Assembly: GCF_000614185.1 (NCBI RefSeq)
Contig: NZ_BAKM01000004.1
Location: 1-64,000, forward strand
Reading direction: 5' to 3'
DNA length: 64,000 bases
Source of the DNA: Phocaeicola sartorii JCM 17136 = DSM 21941
GTDB taxonomy: Bacteria > Bacteroidota > Bacteroidia > Bacteroidales > Bacteroidaceae
The number at the start of each line of letters is the position of its first letter. Position 1 is the stretch's first letter. Shown one piece after another: positions 57,431-64,000 of this stretch. Under the pieces are notes generated by a model. The model searched no databases. It was given only the letters and a program-made list of their open reading frames with translations, and was not told the DNA's origin. Both the position numbers and the translations under genes were made by a program.

Positions 57431-57524
57431 AATGTGCTAATTTGCCAATTTGCTAATAGGCCAATTGACATGCGAACATAGCGGAACCAAACGGCAAATC
57501 AGCCTATTAGCAAATTAACACATT
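57431..57524. repeat. Long intergenic hairpin before the beta-helix gene
   Basis: AATTTGCTAATAGGC (57447-57461) pairs perfectly with GCCTATTAGCAAATT (57502-57516), and AATGTG (57431-57436) with CACATT (57519-57524). Built of the same words as the hairpin at 26228-26278. It may process or attenuate the PUL transcript between the DUF4038 gene and the beta-helix gene. Confidence 0.7.
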
Positions 57525-57530
57525 CATTAA

Positions 57531-59138
57531 TTATTTTACTTCAGTTATCCTTAGCAGCAGATAAGGACTTGCAGGCAGTCTTACTCTTCCTTGATTTTTA
57601 TCATACACCCTATCTTTTACAGGAGCAGTCGTTTCAAAAACGACAGGCCATTCGGCTATCGTCATGTTCCAAGTATCAATGACCTCCACTTTAAAACGTA
57701 CTCCTTCTTTCAAACGTGGATAAAAAGCGTTTTTTACCGGTAAATCAAATATCCATTCCGGTCTTATTTCTTTGCCCAGATAAATCATATAATAGTTTTC
57801 TCCGGCAGTAGAAGTATATGGGTCCCAACTACTATCGCATAAATGCAAGGGATTGGGGAGTGCATCCAAAATCTGTCTTGTAAAGCCGATGCGCTTCCAG
57901 GACTCCCCTTGAAAAGTTCCTCCTACAGCCAGAAAATCACGGGAATAATCTTTTGGATTATCCATATAACATTCTCCGTGAGTTACGTAAGTCCCCACAA
58001 TCAGCCCTTGCCACAAGCGATAAAGATATTCCTGACCGCTCAAGCTTCCCCATCGGTTATCCATATTGCCCTCATAACATACCTCATCAAAAATAATCGG
58101 TTTCTTATAAATATTCTTCACCGTAGCCGCTCTTCCAAAACCCTCTACAGGTGCCTGGTCCTGTATGCTGGCATGGGTATATTCCGGTTCCCAATATTTA
58201 TAATACTTAGCTGTATAAGTATGAATGGAACATAAATGAGAATAAGGATCATTCTCTACTACCGTATGTGTAAAGGTATCCCAATATTCCGGTTTTAATT
58301 CTCTCAAAAAATCATATTCATTGGCCAGCGACCACCAAATATTGCGAAATGAACTCATACGGGCTGTCAGATACTTCAAATATCGGACACCGGCTTCCAA
58401 AGGCATCCTGTCAAATCCCCAACGGCCACCATCATAAGGGTGGAAAAGAATCAAATCAGCCTCCACCCCTATTCCGGCCAAATTATCCACACATGCTTCC
58501 ACATGAGCAAAATAAGCCGGATTGAAGCGGGTGAAATCCCATTCATACACAGGCTTTCCCTTTTCATCCTTTGTTATCTTCTTTATCTCAAAAGGAAACA
58601 TGGAGGGTTCAGGATAATCCGGATCAAAGTTTTGCACAAAAAACAGCATCCTGATCTTATTGAACTTGGACAGTTCCAATGATTTTACAGTCTGATCGGG
58701 TTGGTTACCGGCCACATGCATCCAATCATAAGAAGTCGTTCCAACCGGATAGTAACGTGTCCCATCAGCATATTTAAAGTTATAAGTTCCATCCACTTTG
58801 ACTGGGCCATGATTTCCTTTACCCGGAGCAATACATTCTATCTGACCTTTTACTCCATCCAATGCAGGGATTTTACTCTGTGTTATATAATACCATCCTC
58901 CTTGCTTCACAGGCATGAAACGAATTTTAAAAGTATCATTTCCATCATAAAACCCACGTACTGTCAATGTGGTATCCGGCCCGTTGAACGTCGCTGTAAG
59001 TTCAATATCAAAAGGATTACCCTTCACTTTGGCAGGAATGGAGATTTCATAACGTCCCCAACATTCCACCTTATCCTGAGCAAATCCACCGGAAATTCCC
59101 AGAAACCATATTATTAAAAGAAAGCAGCAATATTTCAT
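57531..59138 (-). CDS. DUF5060/DUF4038-type glycoside hydrolase
   Basis: A secreted glycosidase-like protein (535 residues from ATG 59138; signal YCCFLLIIWFLGISGGFAQ). The N-terminal DUF5060 beta-sandwich (CWGRYEISIPAKVKGNPFDIELTATFNG) is followed by a DUF4038-type TIM barrel (YPVGTTSYDWMHVAG, KFNKIRMLFFVQNFD, ADLILFHPYDGGRWGFDRM). Candidate catalytic Glu residues are in WWSLANEYDF and FDEVCYEG, and a DUF5605-like beta domain closes it. Relatives act on plant side chains (for example apiosidases); the linkage is not assigned. ATG at 59153 or an upstream start is possible. It lies about 40 bases after the GH43 stop, in the same operon. Unbroken. Confidence 0.85.
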   Translation of the reverse strand: MKYCCFLLIIWFLGISGGFAQDKVECWGRYEISIPAKVKGNPFDIELTATFNGPDTTLTVRGFYDGNDTFKIRFMPVKQGGWYYITQSKIPALDGVKGQIECIAPGKGNHGPVKVDGTYNFKYADGTRYYPVGTTSYDWMHVAGNQPDQTVKSLELSKFNKIRMLFFVQNFDPDYPEPSMFPFEIKKITKDEKGKPVYEWDFTRFNPAYFAHVEACVDNLAGIGVEADLILFHPYDGGRWGFDRMPLEAGVRYLKYLTARMSSFRNIWWSLANEYDFLRELKPEYWDTFTHTVVENDPYSHLCSIHTYTAKYYKYWEPEYTHASIQDQAPVEGFGRAATVKNIYKKPIIFDEVCYEGNMDNRWGSLSGQEYLYRLWQGLIVGTYVTHGECYMDNPKDYSRDFLAVGGTFQGESWKRIGFTRQILDALPNPLHLCDSSWDPYTSTAGENYYMIYLGKEIRPEWIFDLPVKNAFYPRLKEGVRFKVEVIDTWNMTIAEWPVVFETTAPVKDRVYDKNQGRVRLPASPYLLLRITEVK

Positions 59139-59176
59139 AAGCCATTCAATCATTAAATTCCAGTTAAAACAACGTA

Positions 59177-60676
59177 TCAATCAAGGTTCCTCAAAACAAA
59201 GTCCGTCACTTCCACCTGTCCGTCACCACCGGCAAAAATACCCGGACGGACAAACAAGAAACCATATACCGTGTTATGATGTACCCCCGATATTTCAAAT
59301 CCCCATGGATACTTATGCCATTTTTTACCATCGGCACTATACCAGGCCGATAATACATTCGCATCATTCCGCAAACGCAGCCACATCTTTCCACATTGGT
59401 TTGCTTGAGGAGATTTTGATTCTGTACGGCTGACTTGTCCACGCCGGTAACGAAGCAGCTGCTTATGATTAAAACCAAATCCAAAATGATAATTCTCATC
59501 ATAATAGGCTACCAATCCGGCAGATGTATTTTCACCTTTCAGTTCGAAACAAGCCTCCACTTCATATTTATGAGCACTGGTACGCGCCAACAAAGGAGAG
59601 CCTTCTTTAGGAGTATTCCCTTTTGCATCTATACTGATTTTATCAGGAGTAATCCGAAACCGGTCATTTAAACTATGTTCCCGGCACGTCTGCCATACAA
59701 AATCCTCTATACCGGATACTTTCAAACGTTCCGGTGCAGGTAAAGAAATGACTCCTTCTTTCAAATGCAACCACCCATCTTCCTTCTGAACCAGTTCACG
59801 TAAAAGGGTCTGACGACCCAATGTCTGGAATCCGTTCTCATAAGCATGGAAAATCATGAATAACCGTCCATCTTCCGTATCAACAATAGAGCCATGCCCT
59901 TTACTCCACCATTTTTCATTGCGCGATTCCGTACGAAGAAGCGGATTGAAAGGAGCATTCTCCCAAGGACCCATGATATTTTTACTACGTGCCTGTACTA
60001 CCATGTGACTGGTGGGGGGACCTGCCGTACCCCCTTCGGCCGCGAATAAATAATAGTACTCTCCTACTTTTTTCACGTTCAGGCCTTCCATGGAAACTCC
60101 TTCTATATCCCATTCCTCCGGTATTTCCCATTCCTTATAAATCCGAACCGGTTCTCCTGTAATAGAGCATCCATCATCCGACAACGGATATAAAGCACCG
60201 GAGCTGAGCAACAGATATCGTTTTCCGTCCTCACCAACCACATGTTCCGGATCAATTCCCCCTATTTTCAAATCAACCGGAGCGCTCCACGGACCTTCCG
60301 GAGTATCCGCCCAAGTTACCATATTGGTTTTCTTTCCTTTCTCGTCCCGAGTAGGGAAATAAATATAGAAACGCTTGTTATGGACTACAATATCCGGAGC
60401 CCAGATGTCTCCGGTAAAAGTAGACAAGACAGTGGAACAGGGAGTCCAGTTTATCAAGTCATCCGACTGGTAAACGACCAGTCCCGGAGTATAAATAAAA
60501 GAGGAATGGACCAGATAATAAGACTTTCCATAACGGACTATAGAAGGATCCGAATTATCACCTTCCAAAATACGTACAGTAGTTTGATCCTCATTTAAAG
60601 GATCTTGGGACTGCCCCCATAAAGGGAGCGTCCCAAAGACTAGCAAAAATGCGCAAACAGATAAAATGTTTTTCAT
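59177..60676 (-). CDS. Glycoside hydrolase family 43 enzyme with C-terminal beta-sandwich
   Basis: A secreted five-bladed beta-propeller enzyme (beta-xylosidase, arabinofuranosidase or beta-galactosidase type), 499 residues with signal peptide NILSVCAFLLVFGTLPLWGQ. The general base is in DNSDPSIVRYGKSYYLV, the pKa-modulating Asp in IWAPDIVVHNKRFYIYF, and the acid Glu in WDIEGVSMEGLNV. Residues about 320-499 form the GH43 C-terminal jelly-roll (HKYEVEACFELKGENTSAGLVAYYDENYHFGFGF). Probably releases arabinose or xylose from pectin side chains (inferred). Unbroken; 9 bases after the susD-like stop. Confidence 0.9.
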   Translation of the reverse strand: MKNILSVCAFLLVFGTLPLWGQSQDPLNEDQTTVRILEGDNSDPSIVRYGKSYYLVHSSFIYTPGLVVYQSDDLINWTPCSTVLSTFTGDIWAPDIVVHNKRFYIYFPTRDEKGKKTNMVTWADTPEGPWSAPVDLKIGGIDPEHVVGEDGKRYLLLSSGALYPLSDDGCSITGEPVRIYKEWEIPEEWDIEGVSMEGLNVKKVGEYYYLFAAEGGTAGPPTSHMVVQARSKNIMGPWENAPFNPLLRTESRNEKWWSKGHGSIVDTEDGRLFMIFHAYENGFQTLGRQTLLRELVQKEDGWLHLKEGVISLPAPERLKVSGIEDFVWQTCREHSLNDRFRITPDKISIDAKGNTPKEGSPLLARTSAHKYEVEACFELKGENTSAGLVAYYDENYHFGFGFNHKQLLRYRRGQVSRTESKSPQANQCGKMWLRLRNDANVLSAWYSADGKKWHKYPWGFEISGVHHNTVYGFLFVRPGIFAGGDGQVEVTDFVLRNLD

Positions 60677-60685
60677 ATATAATTT

Positions 60686-62722
60686 TTATTCTTGTGCCAA
60701 ACCATATCCATTCGTTATCTTGCCTTTAGATTTGCTCAACGTTTCGAATGGAATAGGCCAGTAATATCTGGGAGGAACATTACCGTCCTTTACCCCCGGC
60801 AACAAATTACTATTCGTATAATGATCAGCATATTTCACCAATGTTGCTCCCCAATCAACCTTTGCATAACCCTCGTCAAGCAGTTTCTTTGCTTCAGCAC
60901 CATCGGGATCTATATAATTAAACAGCCCCTCAATAGCTAGGTTATGGTCTGTTCCAGTAACTTTTACCGAAGTGGTACTATAATCATATTGTCCTCTCCA
61001 TCCTGGATACAGAGCTGGATCCGACTCATCAGGATCAAAAGTCAACGGTGAACTTAAATGCACTTTCTTAGTATATACATAATTCGAGATCACATTACCA
61101 TTAGCAAATTCATGGTATCCTTTTGTTTGCAAATCATGAACCATATCCGTCATTTCTGCACGAACAGCTAAAGCTTTTTCCACAAATTTACCCGAACGAA
61201 TCAAATCCCAGCGACGAGTACCTTCACCTAAAAGTTCTAATTTGCGCTCCTGTAAAATAGCTTCCTTCAAAACTTCACCTGAAGCTGAAATGGCATGATC
61301 GGAATTACCAAAAGCGCGTTGACGGATTTGGTTAAGTAATTGGATTGCTTCTCCTTCCGTTCCCAATTCCGCTTTGACCTCAGCTTGCATTAAAATAAGG
61401 TCAGCAAGCCTCAACACTGGCCAATTCATCCCTGAAGTACGTTGAGATGTGGTATAAGGAGGATTCATACGATTCTCATCCCATTTATTAATCGCAATTC
61501 CCCCATCCAACTTATTACCCGGAGTAAAAGACAACAAAGCTTCATTGCCATCCCCCTTGCTACCGGTTACAGTCACACTAGCATCTCTACGCATATCACC
61601 CGCTTCAAACTCACCATAATAAAAAGAAGGGATAATACGTAATGCCCCAAACGACTTGCAAGGCGCAGCTTGATTACTACCACCACTGGACGGACGTCCA
61701 AAAGCATAAGAATATTCACTGGTAGTAGTCTGCCCACTTTGCCCCCCTTGTATATTACCTACTTCAAAAATAGATTCCGGACTAAGAGCCAGATCATGAG
61801 TATATTGGAAATGACGCTGAAACGGATTATTCGCATAACTCCGGTCATCAACCGTAACTAAAGCAGCCGTTCCTTTATTATTCAAAGCAGCCTGAAAATA
61901 TTTCTCGGCAATCTTATAATAATCCAGATAATCATTGCGCCGAGCATAGACACATCCCAATTCTTCTTTTCCTTTTGTCGTAAACTGCACGTCACCATAC
62001 AAGCCGGGCACATCTGTACGAATTGTCTGATATCCACCGGAATAAAGAGCTATTTGTCCTAACAACGCTTCAGCAAATCCTTTAGAAAAACGTTCTGCAG
62101 TAATGCCACCTTCTCCCAGTGGATACATCAATGCCTCTGCCTCCTTCAATATCTCAATAAGATTATCATAAATTTCAAAGCGGGAAGTTAATGAATAATC
62201 TTCCACATTGTTATTTTCATATCCATAAGGTACATCACCATAATGTTTTACCAAATCGAAATAGCAGAAAGCCTTCATTGTTAAAGCCTCACCATAAAGT
62301 TGAGTCCAATCATTTACTTTTCCTGCAGCCACAGCATCTTGAAATGCAGTTTTACCAGCTACCAATTCTGCGACTCTAGATGCACGTGCAATCGTAGTAT
62401 AAAGCCCGTTGAAGCCTGAACCACCCGCATTTACACTTAACAATTCCGGTAAAAGTCTGGCGTTGGCATTATTCAAAGAACCTATTTCCGGATATATTTC
62501 AGAGTCTGAACCAATAGGATCATTCCAACGATAAGCCCCCATAATACAATTCTGCCGATAATTAGCATAACACCAAGACAGAATTTTAAAAGTTTCAGAA
62601 GTAGAAGAGGTTACAAACTCATCTCCTGTGTTCTCCGGTGAAGAAGTATTCAGATAATCACTACATTGAGCAAAAGAACAGCATAGTGCCAATGCAGATA
62701 TATATGTTACTAATTTATTCAT
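60686..62722 (-). CDS. SusD/RagB-like outer-membrane lipoprotein of the pectin locus
   Basis: Glycan-binding lipoprotein that caps the SusC-like transporter encoded upstream. Signal and lipobox SFAQC (Cys20), followed by SDYLNTSSPENTGDEFVTSS. TPR-type helices (GEALTMKAFCYFDLVKHYGDVPYG, WPVLRLADLILMQAEVKAELGTEGEAIQLLNQIRQRAFG) and LGEGTRRWDLIRSGKF are diagnostic, with WPIPFETLSKSKGKITNGYG near the end. At 678 residues it is at the long end of the family. 30 bases separate it from the SusC-like gene. Confidence 0.95.
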   Translation of the reverse strand: MNKLVTYISALALCCSFAQCSDYLNTSSPENTGDEFVTSSTSETFKILSWCYANYRQNCIMGAYRWNDPIGSDSEIYPEIGSLNNANARLLPELLSVNAGGSGFNGLYTTIARASRVAELVAGKTAFQDAVAAGKVNDWTQLYGEALTMKAFCYFDLVKHYGDVPYGYENNNVEDYSLTSRFEIYDNLIEILKEAEALMYPLGEGGITAERFSKGFAEALLGQIALYSGGYQTIRTDVPGLYGDVQFTTKGKEELGCVYARRNDYLDYYKIAEKYFQAALNNKGTAALVTVDDRSYANNPFQRHFQYTHDLALSPESIFEVGNIQGGQSGQTTTSEYSYAFGRPSSGGSNQAAPCKSFGALRIIPSFYYGEFEAGDMRRDASVTVTGSKGDGNEALLSFTPGNKLDGGIAINKWDENRMNPPYTTSQRTSGMNWPVLRLADLILMQAEVKAELGTEGEAIQLLNQIRQRAFGNSDHAISASGEVLKEAILQERKLELLGEGTRRWDLIRSGKFVEKALAVRAEMTDMVHDLQTKGYHEFANGNVISNYVYTKKVHLSSPLTFDPDESDPALYPGWRGQYDYSTTSVKVTGTDHNLAIEGLFNYIDPDGAEAKKLLDEGYAKVDWGATLVKYADHYTNSNLLPGVKDGNVPPRYYWPIPFETLSKSKGKITNGYGLAQE

Positions 62723-62752
62723 AATAATTAATTTAATGATTTGTTTTTTTGA

Positions 62753-64000
62753 TTAGAAAGCAAGATTCAAGCCTACCACAAACGAACGTGCTCTAGGATA
62801 AGTTCCCCAGTCCAATCCTACTGTAGGATATTTCGCCTTGTTCTGAGAGGTATTGGCACTAACTTCAGGATCCAAGCCTGAGTAACCGGTCAAAGTAAAC
62901 AAATTGTAAATTGTTCCATAAATACGCAATTTGCTCAAACCAGCCTTATGCAAAACTTTATCGGGCAATGAATATCCCAATGTCAGTGTGTTCAAGCGCA
63001 AATAAGAACCATCTTCGATAGCAATACTGGAAGTAACCCCATTTTCACTATAAGGTAATGGCAAATTAGCATTTACATTAGCTGCATTTAATTGCTCAGG
63101 AGTAGTGAGACGAACCAATTTCCCATCTACCACGTCATAAATCTTATAGGAGTCTTTCATAAAACCAAGTTTATTCTCATATACTCCCTTTTCTTTCGCA
63201 CCGTATAAAGAAGCGATTTTATTCACATTATACACATCATTACCATAACTCCAGTTAAAATACAATCCTAAATCAAAATTTTTATAAGTTGTATTGATAT
63301 TGAAACCACCTGTATGAACAGGATTCATATCACCAATAATGGTAACATCTTTCTCATCAATGCCGCCACTATTGTCCATATCCTTAAATTTTGGAAGACC
63401 CGGATAAGCATTTTGTCCGGACGGACGGTCCACCCCATGTACAGGATTAATAAAAGAACCTAAATCCGCCACACCCTCTTTCAATATATATTGTCCGTTT
63501 ACATAATTAAAATCATCTGTGGTATAAAAGCCGTCATATATAAAACCTCTGACCATGCCCACAGGTTTTCCTTCCTGCAAAATATAATCCTCACCAGGGA
63601 AACTGCTGCTGCCACACCAACTAGAGCCATATAAACCTGTTACATTTTCTGCCAATTTATCGACCTTGCCTTTATTGAAATTTATATTCATACCAGCCGT
63701 GATATTCCAATCTTTATTTTCATAAATCACACCAGACAAAGAAAACTCAATTCCCTTATTACTAGTCTGGCCAATGTTATCATACGTAGAGGTGAATCCG
63801 GTAATTCCGGGAAGCGAAGTCAACATCAGCAAATCCTTCGTTGTATTCCAATATAAATCCAAAGACCCCCACAAACGATTCTTTAAAAATCCGAAATCGA
63901 AACCAAGGTTACGTGTAATAGTTGTTTCCCATTTTAGATTTTTATTTGCCATCTGTTCCGTTGAAAGATCGTATGAAGATGAATACTGGTTATTCAATAT
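62753..64000 (-). CDS. SusC/RagA-like TonB-dependent receptor of the pectin locus, 5' part beyond the window
   Basis: The C-terminal 415 residues of a TonB-dependent outer-membrane transporter for oligosaccharides; the frame is open to base 64000, so the start is outside. Barrel signatures: YDLSTEQMANKNLKWETTITRNLGFDFGFLKNRLWGSLDLYWNTTKDLLM, GQTSNKGIEFSLSG, DLGLYFNWSYGNDVYN, YLRLNTLTLGYSLPDK, and the ending RARSFVVGLNLAF. With the susD-like gene it would import pectin fragments cleaved at the surface. The promoter of the operon is not in the window. Confidence 0.95.
   Translation of the reverse strand: MLNNQYSSSYDLSTEQMANKNLKWETTITRNLGFDFGFLKNRLWGSLDLYWNTTKDLLMLTSLPGITGFTSTYDNIGQTSNKGIEFSLSGVIYENKDWNITAGMNINFNKGKVDKLAENVTGLYGSSWCGSSSFPGEDYILQEGKPVGMVRGFIYDGFYTTDDFNYVNGQYILKEGVADLGSFINPVHGVDRPSGQNAYPGLPKFKDMDNSGGIDEKDVTIIGDMNPVHTGGFNINTTYKNFDLGLYFNWSYGNDVYNVNKIASLYGAKEKGVYENKLGFMKDSYKIYDVVDGKLVRLTTPEQLNAANVNANLPLPYSENGVTSSIAIEDGSYLRLNTLTLGYSLPDKVLHKAGLSKLRIYGTIYNLFTLTGYSGLDPEVSANTSQNKAKYPTVGLDWGTYPRARSFVVGLNLAF

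Overview
The window looks like a gut Bacteroides/Phocaeicola-type chromosome. It has two SusC/SusD pairs, a hybrid two-component regulator beside a carbohydrate-degradation locus, a GldH lipoprotein, an RteC protein, and many promoters of the Bacteroides type (TTTG, about 20 bases, TAnnTTTG). The species cannot be fixed from the sequence alone; Phocaeicola is only a guess.

Layout. 1-4256: the 3' part of a susC-like gene and its susD partner, closed by a strong terminator. 4454-8723: housekeeping genes (YjjG-type HAD phosphatase, coiled-coil lipoprotein, rsmI, tdk, AI-2E-type permease). 8815-8887: tRNA-Lys(TTT). 8875-15506: a 6.6 kb integrated element whose ends are a 14-bp repeat of the tRNA 3' end. 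It carries a tyrosine integrase, a RelA/SpoT-domain gene between two copies of a GC-rich 70-bp repeat, an orphan rteC, a HAD/acetyltransferase pair and an AraC regulator; I see no relaxase or conjugation genes. 15516-32712: core genes (cardiolipin-synthase-like PLD protein, metF, holB, ricT, gldH, the cell-shape cluster purH-mreB-mreC-mreD-mrdA-rodA on the minus strand, a phosphate transporter with a Pho-box-like operator, an APH-type kinase). 32805-35246: a DPP-IV-like peptidase.

35350-64000 is a polysaccharide utilization locus, nearly all on the minus strand. From its promoter end it has susC (runs off the window), susD, GH43, DUF5060/DUF4038 hydrolase, a beta-helix protein, a pectinesterase-like lipoprotein, GH2-PA14, GH31, an esterase, a KdgF-like lipoprotein (plus strand), PL10-type pectate lyase, another esterase, a GDSL-esterase/pectin-methylesterase fusion, and the hybrid two-component regulator. 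The mix of pectate lyase, pectin methylesterases, acetylesterases and KdgF points to pectin as substrate, with GH2/GH31/GH43 trimming side chains.

Reading-frame quality matters here. Thirteen genes are interrupted by frame changes. In twelve of them the reading frame returns if one or two bases are added, almost always to a run of G or C. They include rodA, ricT and gldH, which should be intact in a living cell. I therefore read most of these breaks as consensus-sequence errors and annotate each gene over its full span; the RelA/SpoT gene is the exception that does not fit this pattern.
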